Part shown: positions 10,920 to 22,439 of the stretch, piece by piece
How the letters are laid out: every line of letters starts with the position of its first letter
Numbering within the stretch: the stretch's first letter is position 1
From: Phanerochaete sordida
Lineage: Eukaryota > Basidiomycota > Agaricomycetes > Polyporales > Phanerochaetaceae
DNA: 64,000 bases
Reading direction: 5' to 3'
NCBI GenBank assembly: GCA_019973155.2
Contig: BPQB01000092.1
Coordinates: 60,165 to 124,164, forward strand
Made by a program: the position numbers and the translations under genes
The notes under the pieces: generated by a model
The model's database searches: none
Told to the model about the DNA's origin: nothing
Seen by the model: only the letters and a program-made list of their open reading frames with translations

Positions 10920-12267
10920 GGCGATGTAACGAATATATCGTGGTGAAGGTAGGCTGCAAGACGAACCACAGCGTCTATCGGGCGCGAGGTGCTCAAGCGT
11001 GGCGTGGGCGCGCGCGATGCGCTTGCCTGGCGTTGCGAGCGCGCGTCACATGAAATCTGCGCTGACGAGGCTCTGCCTAAGCCAACGCACGCAGCTGGCG
11101 ATGGCGCTGAGTTCTCGCTTCACTGGCACGGGCAGCGTATTAGCTTCCAACGCGACCGCGGCAATAGCCGCCTCGTGACCTCGGCGCAAGTAACTGACGC
11201 AGGTCGGCCGTCATTCCGACTCATTCGAGTAACCAAGTGAGTGTCGCACCTTTGGTTCATCGTCCTGGAAAGCCGAGCGCTGAATACTGCTTCGAAGGGT
11301 TCCCAGACGCGCCAGCGGCATGCCTTGCTAGCAAAGCGGTCGCTCATCTGTGATGTACGATGAGCCGGGTCCCCGCTGATGAGGCGGTGCACTCGACGTC
11401 GCGGGCGCCGATGCTCCGTGTGGTCCTGCTGTGCAAGAGCCGTTCTCCTCGATGGTGAGGCATCTGAAACGAGACAAGTACCACTCGGCTGATCATCGTA
11501 GGCTCCCTTGCTACGCACTGCATGAGGTAGCCACCAAAGCCTCTCCCTCGGCCCACTCAGGGCAGCCGACACCTCTCAGCGGCGCAATGTCTCCACCACA
11601 GCCCTGAGGGGTACGCACTCCGCACACTCTGCCAGCCAATGCAATGTCTCTGCCCTCGACACCGCAGCGGAAGACTAAACATCAAATTCAAGCATGCGCT
11701 GATCGCCTCCCTCGCGTGCGAGCAGCCTTCGTGGCGTCACAGGAAGACGCGGCGAGTTCCGCGCTGCGTCGCTGCCGAGATGCACACAGTCTGCCAGGAC
11801 ACGCTCGCCCCCATCAGCCCGGCCGCACGCCATCTCGCGGCTCGTGCTTCATCTCCACCCGCGAGCGCGCCATCACGCGTAGCGAGGGCGCAAGCACCGG
11901 AGTGGCGCTCCTCCTCCCCCCGCGCGCGGTATCGCAGCGGCCATCGCGCGCGGCGCGCCAACCCCCGCACAGCCCGCCACGGCTCGCGGGCGCGCCTGGG
12001 GGCGTTCCCAGGGAGCCCGCACGCCCGTGCGCGCGTGCGCACCGCACCCGGCCGCCTGATGGCTTGGCCGCTCCACGCGTGCGCAACAATTGCGCTGGCA
12101 TCAGTGTCGGAGCCGTGGTCCTGTCTCTGCGCTCGCGCGGGTATAAGGGCGCGGGGGCGCGGTGCGCACGGCTTACGACTTTTTCCCTTCTCGCTGCCCC
12201 CTTTTTTCTCTGTTCTTCTTCGCACCGGCGAGGGTTCCGGACGTTGCTTTGCTTTTTTAAATTAACG
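10920..12267. other. Divergent spacer: kinase promoter and GC-rich leader of MFS gene
   Basis: About 1.35 kb without a credible gene. The right half (11,900-12,160) is very GC- and CpG-rich with runs of alternating CG. Long open frames there, such as 11644 onward, look like composition artefacts because they run into the real MFS gene in the wrong frame. Confidence 0.5.
12141..12148 (+). promoter_or_regulatory. TATA-like box of the DHA-type MFS gene
   Basis: GTATAAGG in GC-rich sequence, 120 bp before the ATG at 12268, followed by a T/C-rich leader. Confidence 0.5.
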
Positions 12268-14252
12268 ATGTCGCAGCCTACGACCGCCGCGTCCAGCACG
12301 CGCTCGCTCCCGGCGACGGTGGGGAAATCGGAGCTGACGCTCGTCGTGCCGCCCACCGAAGCCTCAGCGAAGACAGCAGAGCGTGGCTTCCGCTTCTGGA
12401 TGGTGATGCTGGCAATCTGCTCGTCCCTCTTCCTCAGCGCGCTCGAGCTGGTGCGCGCCACTCCCGGCTCCCGCCACCCTTCTCTAACACACCCCAACAG
12501 ACCGCAGTATCAACCGCGCTCCCGACGATCGTACACGACCTGCACGGGACGGACTTCGTGTGGGCCGCGAGCGCGTACTCGCTCGCCGCGACGGCGCTGC
12601 TGCCCGCGAGCGGCGGGCTCGCGCAGGTCTTCGGGCGGCGCGCGGCGATGCTGCTCGCACTCGCGCTCTTTGCGCTCGGCAGCGCGCTCTGCGGCGCCGC
12701 GCGCAGCATGGACTGGCTCGTCGCCGCACGCGGTGCGTCTGTTTTGTGTTGTACGGAGGAGGGGAGGGAGGCTGATGGGACGCAGCGGTGCAGGGCGCGG
12801 GCGGCGGCGGGCTCCTTGCGCTCTCGTCGATCATCATCTCGGACCTCGTCCCGCTGCGCGAGCGCGCGATGTACAACGGGCTCATCGGAGTGTGCGTGAC
12901 GTGCCCTCGCACCAGATCCCGCGACGCTGATACCTCCTGACACAGGACTTGGGCCTTCGCGGGGGCGCTCGGGCCCCTCGTCGGCGGCGGGCTGGCAGAG
13001 GGCGGGCACTGGCGGTGGCTGTTCTGTGAGTGGCACCAGTGCGACGAAGGTAGTATAAGACGTGCTGACGCCTGCTAGACCTTAACCTGCCCGTCTCTGG
13101 CATTGCGGCGGTCCTCGTCATCGTCTTCCTCAAGCTGCGCACGCCCGAGGGCTCCCTCTCCGAGAAGCTCGGCCGCATGGACTGGATGTAGGTCTCCGCC
13201 GCTTCGGCGATCCGCTCGGGTGCTGACGCGCCCTGGCAGCGGCAACGCCCTCATCATCGCGAGCTCGTGCGCAGTCGTCATCGGGCTCACGTGGGGCGGC
13301 GTGCGCTACGCCTGGACGTCTGCGAAGGTCCTGGTGCCGCTCGTCCTCGGCCTGGCCGGGATGGCGCTCTTCGTCGTGTACGAGGCGAAGGTCGCGAGGC
13401 ACCCGCTCGTCCCGCTCGCGCTGCTCTCGAACCGGACGTCGCTGAGCGGCTACGTGCAGACCTTCATCTGCCCCGTCGTCGTCCTCGCCGCCGTCTGTAC
13501 GTGTTCTTTCCAGCACAGCGCGCCCGCGCTAACGCCCCCCAATAGACTTCGTCCCGACGTACCTGCAAGCCTGCAAGGGCACGTCGCCGATCCGCTCGGG
13601 CGTGCTCGAGCTGCCCTACGCGTTCACGATGGGCGCCGTGCTCGTGCTCACCGGCGGCACGATCGCCGCGCGCAAGGCGTACCGCGCGCAGCTGTGGGCC
13701 GGCTGGGCCGCGTTCGTGCTCGCGATGGGCCTGCTGAGCACCGTGCGCGCGGACACGCCGACGGCGCACCTCGTCGGGTACACGGTGCTCCTCGGCGCCG
13801 CGTCCGGGATTGTGTACGCCGCGACGTACTTCCCCGTGCTCGCGCCGCTGCCCGTCGCCGAGAACGCGCACGCGCTCGCGCTCTTCGCGTTCTTCCGCTC
13901 GTTCGCCGGCGTCTGGGGCGTCACCATCGGCACCGCGGTCGTGCAGACGCAGCTCGGCCGCCGTCTTCCGCCCGACTTTGTCGAGCACTTCCCCGGCGGC
14001 GTCGCGATCGCGTACAGCGCGATCCCTGTGATCCCGACGCTCCCCGAGCCGCTGCGCGCACAGGTGACGGCGGCGTTCGGCGACAGCCTCGTCGTGCTGT
14101 GGCAGGTCATGACGGGCATCGCCGCGATCGGCCTCGTCGCGTCGTTGTTCATGAAGGGGCTGCCGCTGCACACGCAGGTCGACGAGAGCTGGGGCATCGA
14201 GGAGAAGCACGCGCCGCCGCGGAAGCTGGAGCTTCCCAAGGAGATGGTGTAA
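12268..14252 (+). CDS. MFS multidrug/toxin efflux transporter, DHA-type
   Basis: Drug:proton antiporter of the major facilitator superfamily at the plasma or vacuolar membrane. A cytosolic N-terminus (MSQPTTAASSTRSLPATVG...) is followed by helix 1 (FWMVMLAICSSLFLSALEL), then TAVSTALPTIV and HDLHGTDFVWAASAYSL, typical of the DHA2/14-helix group. The motif A region is GGLAQVFGRRAAML. Next come AVQGAGGGGLLALSSIIISDLVPLRERAMYNG (motif C region split by introns) and GALGPLVGGGLAEGGHWRWLF. The C-terminal half has IRSGVLELPYAFTMG. The end is EKHAPPRKLELPKEMV. Exons are separated by short introns through 13,550, and the last 650 bp is one exon. Substrate is unknown. No biosynthetic cluster is adjacent, so a general efflux role is as likely as export of one metabolite. 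Confidence 0.88.
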
Positions 14253-15209
14253 GCTGTTGTTTATTGTGCACGAATCACTCTACGAGTGTATTTATTTTAC
14301 ATCACGAATGTCACGATCCTGTGTAACTATACACTAGATATCATAATTCAATGGACTCTACGACTGTCTCTGCGACGTGGAGACTGTGTGATACATAGTG
14401 CGGTCTCAGCCGTACCCAGGGCTTGACTGCGATATGTAATCTCTACTTCCGGCAGTCGTAGATGTCGCACGCTTGATTGTGACGTGCTGGACATCGAAGC
14501 CATGGGAGCAGGAAGAGCACCCGGGTGTGCCTGCGCATTGAGTCGCCGGGGATCGACGATCACCCCGCCGGACGCCACAACGCCGCGCGGGCTCAAATAA
14601 AGGCGGTCCTTGCCCACCGCGTCGGCGATCGCCCGCGGTTCCTGGCGCACGACGCCACGACGCTGCGCGCGTCGGCCCCGCCGCCCCCGGGCCTCGACGC
14701 CCGCTGCGCGCTCCGCGCCGCCCGCGACGGAAGTTTTGCCTTGTGATGCCATCAGGGCGCCTCGCGTCGCGGGCTCGGCGCCGCGCGCGACGGGCAGCGG
14801 GAGAAGCCTCGCGGCGGCGACGGCGACGAGCATGTGAACGTCCGCGTTCGAGGCTCGCGAGTCCGCGCGAACGTTGCTCCCCATCGCGCCAAGAATAGCC
14901 CTTCTGATCAGCATTGCGATCTATCACTCCCGCACCGGACAAAGTTGCTCCACACCGCGCAGGCCGGTGCCGCAGGCCGTTCGTACGGGGCCTGCGGACG
15001 TGCGACTGTCGCAGCGAAGGGCAGCGAAGACGCGCGGGCACAGCCCAGCTGCCGAGCATCAGGCGAGCCGGGCCATGTCTTGCCCATGCGCGCGTGCGGC
15101 GGGTCGCCCCCGCGGACGCCAGCCTAAACCTCTTGCATGCACCTGATATATAGCGCGTGCGGTGGGGCGGCGGCGCGTGTTGCTCTTTTGCCCCCGCCCC
15201 CGCCGCGCC
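14253..15209. other. GC-rich spacer and promoter of the DUF6533 gene
   Basis: The 3' flank of the MFS gene is AT-rich to about 14,350. Then about 850 bp of GC-rich sequence leads up to the TATA box at 15145. No supported gene. Confidence 0.5.
15145..15153 (+). promoter_or_regulatory. TATA box of the DUF6533 gene
   Basis: GATATATAG, 65 bp upstream of the ATG at 15210, the only AT-rich patch in a GC-rich spacer. Confidence 0.6.
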
Positions 15210-16896
15210 ATGGACAAGTCGGTGTCGAGCGACATCGTCACCGCGACCGCCCGGCACCAGGTCGTCAGGGTGCGTGCGTCTTTGCTGTGTAGCTTGGAGT
15301 AACGGGCTCATGTCGGTTGCGTAGTATACGGCAGGTGAGTGTGCTTCCTGGAGCGACACTCGGGAGGGGCTGATGCGCGGTCGGGGAAGTGGTCAGCATG
15401 ACTGTCCTGGTGCGCTCCTCTGTTCTCCGGTTCATCGTGCGACTCAAGAAGACGCTTTCTAGGTTGTCGACTGGGTCTATCTCTTCTCAGACGAGGTAAG
15501 CACACCTAGCCGAAGGCGTACCAAACCAGTTCAAACGGGCCCCGACCAGTGGGAACACATCTGGAAGCGAAGATGGACGTTTGCAGAGTTCCTGTACCTC
15601 TGTACGCGGTACATGCCGTTCATTGACGTCTCAATCTCGCTTGTATGTGCGTGCCCCATCCCTGCCTCTCCGTCCGGAACCGCTGACTTGCGCGCCAGAC
15701 TATCTGTCCCCGACCATCTCCCCGAAGGTCAGCCCACCGCCACTCTGTAACGAGGGAAACATCGACTGACAGGCCCAGGAATGCTTGGCGAACTACGCGA
15801 CGGGCACCTGGCTGCTGGTCGTCGGGTTCGCGATAGCGGAGCGTACGTTGCCACGCGTCTACGTGCGGGCCAAGGCTTGCTCACCTCCGCGCCCAGTGAT
15901 CCTCGTCTGGCGCACCTACGCCATCTGGGACAAGTCGCGCAAGATCATGTGGGGCGTCGGCCTCGTCTGGGCGGCGATGGTCCTCGCGAACGTCCCCATC
16001 CTCACGATCTTCACGCTCTCCCTCGACTGTACGCCTCCCGCGCTCTGCCTTCCCCGCGCCGGGTGCTGATATTGGGGCAGTCGGCCCGCAGCCGCTCGCG
16101 GCGATCCCGGGCTGCAACCTCGTGAACGCGAGCGACATCGCGTTCGGGAGCTTCTTCTCCGTGCTCCTCATCGAGGCCGTCGTCGTCGCGCTCACGGTGT
16201 ACAAGGGCGTGCAGGACGGTGCGTGCGCGGCTTCACGCCTGGCGTCGGAATGTGGGTCTGATGGGCAGGGCAGTGCGCAGGTCGTCGAGCACGCTCGTAA
16301 GGACGCTGTATCGGGACGGTGAGTGTGGTTTGGGCGCATATATGCGCTGTTTCACTTAATTTTGGGTGTGTCAGGGGTGCTGTACTTTGTTTGCCTGCTC
16401 GGTAAGGCCTTCCGCCACGCACATCTGCCGGCGACCGCTCACGCGCCCCAGCGATGTCCCTCGGCAACGTCCTGGTCATCCTCGCCGCGCCGGTACGTGC
16501 CCAGCAGACGTGCCCGTCCGCCATTCCTCACAACCGTGCCCATGCAGGTCGAATACTTCGACCTCCTCATCAAGTACGCCCCCTCCCCTTCCCTCCCGCC
16601 GCGACTCACCCGCCCGCAGCCTCACACGCGTCCTGCACGCCATCCTCTGCTGCCGCGTCATCCTGCACCTGCGCCAGGCCGCGCTGCTCAGCGGCACGGG
16701 CGCCAGCAGCTCGCAGAGCTCGTCGCAGCTCTCGACGATCCGCTTCAAGATCCAGTCGCGCCTGCGTGCGGGGCGCGCGCCGCCGACGGAGGACTCGCTC
16801 GAGATGACTGGTTACACTTCGAGTAGTGGTGGGGGCGCGGCGAGCGAGGGCGGCGCGACGCGTTCAGGGGGCTGTGCGGGCGAGGGCTGCGTGTGA
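15210..16896 (+). CDS. DUF6533 seven-helix membrane protein
   Basis: Member of a basidiomycete-expanded integral membrane family of unknown function, with a receptor-like predicted topology. The N-terminus MDKSVSSDIVTATARHQVVR is spliced to VVDWVYLFSDE and then WEHIWKRRWTFAEFLYLCTRYMPF; this D-E-x-x-x-I-W-K-R-x-W signature defines the domain. Further helices: YATGTWLLVVGFAIAE, VILVWRTYAIWD, GVGLVWAAMVLANVPILTIF, IAFGSFFSVLLIEAVVVALTVY, VLYFVCLL and LGNVLVILAAPVEY. The cytosolic tail holds SRLRAGRAPPTEDSLEM and ends in a Gly/Ser-rich stretch with GCAGEGCV. The ATG at 15210 lies 65 bp after a good TATA box. It is the middle of three consecutive plus-strand membrane-protein genes. Ligand and role are unknown. 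Confidence 0.85.
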
Positions 16897-18123
16897 GCTT
16901 AACCTAACTTTATGATACGTTGTATGATCACCTGTAGCGATAGCTTATTTATGTGGGAAGCTGGTGAGGACGTACACGCGTCGCGGTGCGTGCGTCGCGG
17001 TGCGGACGTCGGGACACTCGCGCTGACCGCGCTCCCAGGTGCCCTCGCAACCCGACGCGTGCCCGCCGCCGCCTGGCCTGGCCAGCTCCATCCAGCAGCT
17101 GTGCCCGGCTCCCACTTCGCTGGTGGCCCTCCCATAAGGCTCTGATATTATATTTGCATCGCGGCTCGCGAGCCCGCTATCCATCTCAGTCACGCAAATC
17201 CACGCGACGCACGCTTCCCGCCCGCCAAGGGTCCCGCGCAGCTGACCGCGCCCTGTCGCCCGCGGGCGTCCGTGCCGTCGCCAGGCTGGGCGTGCGCCGC
17301 GCCGTGCCTGGCGAGCGCCAGCGAGTCCGTCGCGCGCCGTGGCAGCGCGCACGCACGCGCAGGGCGGCGAGGCTGGTGCGCTAGCCGCAAGGGCCGTCCC
17401 CGTCGGGATATGAGCGAGTCGCGATCGGCGCGATCTGCCTCCGCGTTTGCCTCCGCCCTCTTTTGTGCTCGCCCCGCCGCCGAGCCTGCGTGCCTGCCCT
17501 CGCGCACCGCACACGGCGACATCGCCGCCTCGGTCAGCCAGGGCGGGCATCAGGCGCGCCAGGCGGGCCAATCGCAACCGCGCCCGAATTTGTAGTGCTT
17601 TTTCGGATGGAATCTCGCAGCTTCTGCAGCGCGGCGCCACACGCAGGTCTCTGATGTGCGCAATATGAGAGAACGTCGCGGAACGTTCTCGCCGCGTGGC
17701 GTGTCGTACGCGTGCGCCACGCTTGGGCCCGCCGCATAGGTCTCGCGGATCGACGCGCGCAGGCGAGTGCCGACGCGGACGCGGGCGCGCGTGCCCGCCA
17801 CGGCCGGCGGGCCCTCGCGCTCCCAGGATGTCTCGGCTAGCGCGCCCAGGCCACCACGCCCCTGCGCCAGGGCCGCACGCGTGCGCCGCCGTCCTGCGGG
17901 GGCGCGTGCCGTCAGAGCAGGCTGCCCTTACCGACGCCGCGCAGGCCCCGCAATTGAGTCGCATTATCGGGCGTGATGGGAATGTTTCAGTGCGCCGGAC
18001 GTCGTCAGGCACGCGCGTGCGATCGGGCGAAGTACATAGGTCATAGGCCCGCCGGGATGAACCCATCCTCCCTTTCATGCCCCATCCGCGCCCGTAGCTG
18101 GCCGTGCGCGTGCAAACGTCTAC
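16897..18123. other. 1.2 kb GC-rich spacer upstream of the DUF6534 gene
   Basis: No supported gene. A 462-codon minus-strand frame (18333-16945) is Arg/Ala/Gly-rich, has no domain signal and runs antisense into the DUF6534 exons, so I treat it as a composition artefact. Short GC-rich blocks here resemble those in the spacers before 12268 and 15210. Confidence 0.5.
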
Positions 18124-19620
18124 ATGTCCTCTGCGGTTGCGTCTCCGAACGTAGACTATGGCCCCCTGTGAGTCGCCAGGCCGTGTGCAGCGCTGCGTCT
18201 GTTCTGACACAATTTCAGTGCCGCTCCTTTGGTGGGTGCACCGGCCGAGGCGCCAAGACTTCTGCTGACTTTTCTGGGACAGCTTATGGGCACTCTCTTC
18301 AACTGGGGTCTCTACGGAATCCTTTCTGTGCAAGTCTGTGCGTGTTTGCCTCCCTTTGCGCGGCGACAGCTGGTTAACCCTTTGTTGCAGACTTGTACCA
18401 TATCTCCTTCCCGAGGGACAGGTGGACGACGAAAGGGCTCGTGTACTTCATTTACGTGATCGACACCGTCCAGACATGCTTGGTCACTCGCGACGTCTTC
18501 AACGGGTACGCTAAGCACTACGGCAACCTCGACGTGCTCGACTCGATCCAGACCGAATGGCTTGCGGTGCCCGTCTTCAGTAGCATCGGTGCGTTGTCTC
18601 CGTGAACTCCCGAGGAAATTGCTGACACCTTCTTATAAAGTCAGTTGCACAGTGCAGATGTACTACGCGCACCGGATAGGTATTTTGTCCGGGTCGCAGA
18701 TCCTTCGGGGCCTCGTCTGCGTGGTGCGTCCCAGTATTCAAAGAGCCAGCCGAAAGCTGAACTAGGTTTGCAGCTTGCTCTTACCGCAGGTGTATCTGGC
18801 GTTGTTGCCGGGTCGCAGGCCTTCCGTGTGCCCCGATTCTCCGAGCTCGAAGGGACCGCATCCATCAGCGTCGGCGTACGTCTCTGATATTGCGCAGCAC
18901 GGCCTCCTCTCACGCTCCTCCTGGGTACGCAGATCTGGCTGGCCGGCGACGCGGCCTGCGACATTATCATCGCGGTCCTCATGGCCTACTTCGTGAGTCG
19001 CCAGCTCTCTCAACGCAGACGAAGCCTAACCGGACCTACGTAGCTCCTACGGCACGACAGCAAAATCAGCCAGACGCACGCCATCGTGCAGCGGCTCATC
19101 CGCCTGGTCATCGAGACGGGCACGCTCACCGGTACGCCGCCCCCCTCCGCGCCCGCGCGCCGCTGACGCGCCGCAGCGATGGCCGCGTCGATCGACGTCG
19201 TGCTCTACTACGCGTTCCCGCACAAGGCGTTCCACAGCTGCCCGGCGACGATCCTCGCAAAGCTGTACTCGAACTCGATGCTCGCGATCTTCAACAGCCG
19301 CATCCGCATCGTCGGGTCGCGCGACTGGAGCGGCACGGGCGACGTCATCAGCATGGACACGCACCCGCGCGGCGCGACCGCGGGCAGCGTCGGCCCCATC
19401 GTCTTCACGCGCGCGACGCGCACCGAGATCAGCACGCTCGGCGCGGGCAAGAGCAGCGCCGGCGGCATACACGTCGAGCGCGAGGTCTGGACCGAGGGCG
19501 ACGGCGCGGACAGCAAAGATGTGCGTTGCCCGTCTGCTGGTGCCTCCGTCTCGTGCTCACCGTTTCGACCAGCCGTCTGGGAGCATCAAGAAGCCGCGCG
19601 ACCTCGCGGCCGTCGTCTGA
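18124..19620 (+). CDS. DUF6534 seven-helix membrane protein
   Basis: Basidiomycete-specific membrane family of unknown function, related in layout to the DUF6533 proteins. The start at 18124 gives MSSAVASPNVDYGPL; removing an intron (GTGAGT...TTTCAG, acceptor just before 18222) joins it in frame to AAPLVGAPAEAPRLLL and TFLGQLMGTLFNWGLYGILS. Then come LYHISFPRDRWTTKGLVYFIYVIDTVQTCLV, SCTVQMYYAHRIGILS and LQLALTAGVSGVVAGSQAF. The defining C-terminal domain is QIWLAGDAACDIIIAVLMAYFL followed by LIRLVIETGTLTAMAASIDVVLYYAFP, and KLYSNSMLAIFNSR follows. The tail has VEREVWTEGDGADSKD, then SIKKPRDLAAVV and TGA at 19618. Function unknown. Confidence 0.85.
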
Positions 19621-19817
19621 GCCCCGTACATATGTACAGTACGCCGTGTTGTCTGCATGTAAGACTGGGCTGGCGCACTGCGGGCAGCTGCGGCCGCGCG
19701 CTGGGTTCGTGTACCGGTGTTCCGTCCTTTACTGGGTTGGTGTCTGTTAGAACTAGGGTCTCATAGGGCAAACAGTATGTGGAATAGTATGACATGTCAC
19801 TCATTCTCGGAGGCATC

Positions 19818-21350
19818 CTACCATGGTGCATCGTACCGGCCGCCCCAATAGGCGTTTACGCGCGGTGCACCCGCCTTGGCGACTTCGATAACATGCAAGT
19901 CGTCGCTGGCGTTGAGTCGCGGGAAGAGCGCCTTCACAGTTTCGCTCCCTTCGGCCATCCGGCTGTCGGGCACACCTCGCGCGACCTCGATCTCGAACGT
20001 GAGGCCAGCGACGCGCCCGCTGCCAAGCAGCTCCAGGACCGCATCTTCAAGCTGCGCGAACACGCTCGTCCGATCCTCGAGGTGCTGCCCCGCCAGCACG
20101 TCCCCGAGCGAAGCGGCCAGCGTGAGCGCGAGCGGCGGCGTGCCGCGCGGGAGCGCCGGGAGGCTCGCGAGCGTGGGTACGAGCGTGGAAGCCAGGTCGG
20201 AGGCAAGCCTCGCAGGCGCGAGGTCCAGCGCGACGCGAAGCGTGCCCAGGCTCGTGCAGCTACTGAGGTCCAGCGCGGCGCCGCCGCCAGGGTGCGCCGC
20301 CGAGTCGAAGCCCGCGAACACTGCGAGGGGCGGTCAGTTGAGAGTGAGAAGCAGGGCTGAAGAGAAAGGCTCACGCAGCGTCATGGGGCACGGCATGTCG
20401 CGGACGCGGAAGGTGTACTCGAGGTGCGCCAGGCGCGCGCCGAGGGCCGTCACGAACTGGTTGAGCTTCTGCGCGGAGAGCACGTCTGTGGGCAGCGTCG
20501 TGCGCACGGTGACACGCTCTGCAGCACAGTCGGCGAGGAATGTGAAGATGGCGTCGCCTAGGAATCTGCAGCGCTCGAATTCGAAGGTTTCCACCGCAGG
20601 GTGCGACACTGAGAGGTTAGGAGCACTCGTGCTGGGCTGCGGCTCCTCCCAGAGGTGGATCAAGCGCAGCCTGCCAATGTAGCGGAAATGAGAGAGCGTG
20701 TCGAGTATGTGGGAAGCCGAGATGGGTGCACAGCCGAGTCGCGAGCCCAGCGTGAGATGCTCCAGGGAAAGGGTGGGAGGAAGGGGCGCCCCGGACAGCG
20801 ATGGCGGGCTCAGCACGATGTCTTCGAGGTGAAGCGTAGTGAGCCGCGGCAGAATTTTGAAGAGTCCGAGGAGAACATTGGCGTCGACGGGCTCTTCCGC
20901 TTCGACGCCGACACCGAGCAGGGAGGTTCTAAGGCGAAGAGTACGCACGTATTGCTGGACGTTTGATGACTGGCATATGAATTCGCTGAAGGCCCGTGGG
21001 TCCTTTTGTGGGCGCTGCGGATTCAGCGGTAAGTCGTCGCATGAGACGGCACCTTGATGTGGGTTATGGTTACTCAATGTGCCGCGCACCCCGTTCATGA
21101 CCGTGCCGCGCGTGAAGACGAGGGTCCGTAACAGATGACGAAGAGCCATGTCTCGCCAGCAGCAAGACACTAAGGCACATGTTGCGAGATCCCGCTTCCC
21201 GCAAGGGAAACAATGGTGATATTGCCAGTATTCTGCTTCGTCTTCTCGCAGTATCTCGAATACGAGATCTAGGATATCTGCTGGTAAGACTCCTCGCGCA
21301 TCAGGAGCGCTACCTACGAGGAAAACAAGCTCAGAGAACAGGGTGCACAT
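19818..21350 (-). CDS. F-box protein, paralogue A
   Basis: Substrate-recruiting subunit of an SCF-type ubiquitin ligase by family. F-box: GVLPADILDLVFEILREDE, then CALVSCCWRDMALRHLLRTLVF. After it comes a leucine-rich region built of irregular repeats (ILPRLTTLHLEDIVLSPP, HFRYIGRLRLIHLWEEP). The last exon starts about 20,320 with LDLSSCTSLGTLRVALDL and ends AYWGGRYDAPW. Order and spacing match paralogues at 29175, 52048 and 53691: the same CF/LATCALVS region, the HFRYIG block and a D-L-S-x-C-T final exon. The given start (MCTLFSELVFLVG...) is uncertain; paralogues B and C begin only a few residues before LPAD, after a 5'-UTR intron, so the first exon here may lie further right. Substrate unknown. 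Confidence 0.75.
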
Positions 21351-22439
21351 GGAACGTTATCGGCTTACACTTGACAGCTGCAGATTGTCGGGATACAGGC
21401 GGGAGGAGCGGTGATTTGTGGATAGCACCCGGCCAACTCGTAGGCTGCTCAGGGGAATAGCACTGCCTGAGGCGCGTCAAGAGTGCTCCAGACAGTGCGA
21501 CCATAACAAGGAGAGGACACTCTGCGGCGATGAGCTGACAGACAGACAATGGTTCTGTGAATAAAGCCACGAGGTTACCGAGAAGGAACTCTGAGCAAGG
21601 ACTCACCGGTCGTGCGTGCGTTGGGAGTGGACCTGAAAATTCAGCGGTTCTGAGATTGACTGTGTTCACTCCGTGCCCTTTATACGCAGGTAGGCCGATG
21701 GTGCCACATCTGAAGCGGTGAAATGTCAGGTTGAGATCATAATTCGGTAATAGAGTGCAAACGGAAATGCCCAAGTTCTTCCCGGAGTTGGATGCCTCTC
21801 GAAGGCGAAGCCCGGGCACGTATAGCATGAGCGGGCATATTGCTGCATACGACCTGCATCGTCTTCAGGCTCCGGACTCGCTCGGACTACGTGGGCATAT
21901 GCGATGTAGAACGTGTTGTAACATATCACGGCGACGAGCGGTTCTGAACGCGCGACGGTCAGAGCAGCAGTTTCCCACGGTAACAGTGTTGATTGATCTG
22001 TCAGCGGGCGCAGCTGACCGTGGGCATGGCGCGCCTTATTAAAATCAGAGGAGCTAACTAACGCCTCGTCTTCAACGTCCAAACGTTCAACGTTCATTTT
22101 TTGTCAGGTTTATCTCGTCTCGTCCACATATTACATGTACTGGACTGTTTAAAGCTCGGGACTCTTGCAAATGGTATGTATGTACTGCCTCTCAGCTACT
22201 GCTTTATCGCCTGGAGTCACGGCACTTCAAGACGGAGAAATCTCTGGCTTCGAAGTTGGGATCTCGAGGCTGTCTCCTCATCTGACTCTGATAGAAGTCT
22301 GCGAGGGTAGAAACGTGGGTGATTCGCTCTCGTCATATGAGATGGGGTCAAACAGTTAACGCACATTACAGTGAGGCCCAGCCCCAGCTGGACTTCATCG
22401 TGAGTACAATCGCGACTGCGCGTACATAAGTCGGTTGTT
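21351..22439. other. Spacer between F-box A and the GMC remnant
   Basis: No supported gene. It contains CTGACCGTGGG (22014-22024), the same 11-mer found before paralogues B and C, oriented the same way relative to the minus-strand F-box gene. It is the probable promoter region of F-box A. Confidence 0.4.

Noticed and set aside
11644..12930. A 428-codon plus-strand open frame running into the MFS gene.
   Set aside because: It overlaps the MFS exons in the wrong frame and its translation is low-complexity; the TATA and ATG at 12268 explain the region better.
16945..18333. A 462-codon minus-strand open frame in the spacer upstream of the DUF6534 gene.
   Set aside because: Arg/Ala/Gly-rich, no domain signal, lies in very GC-rich DNA where stops are rare and overlaps the real gene's first exons antisense.
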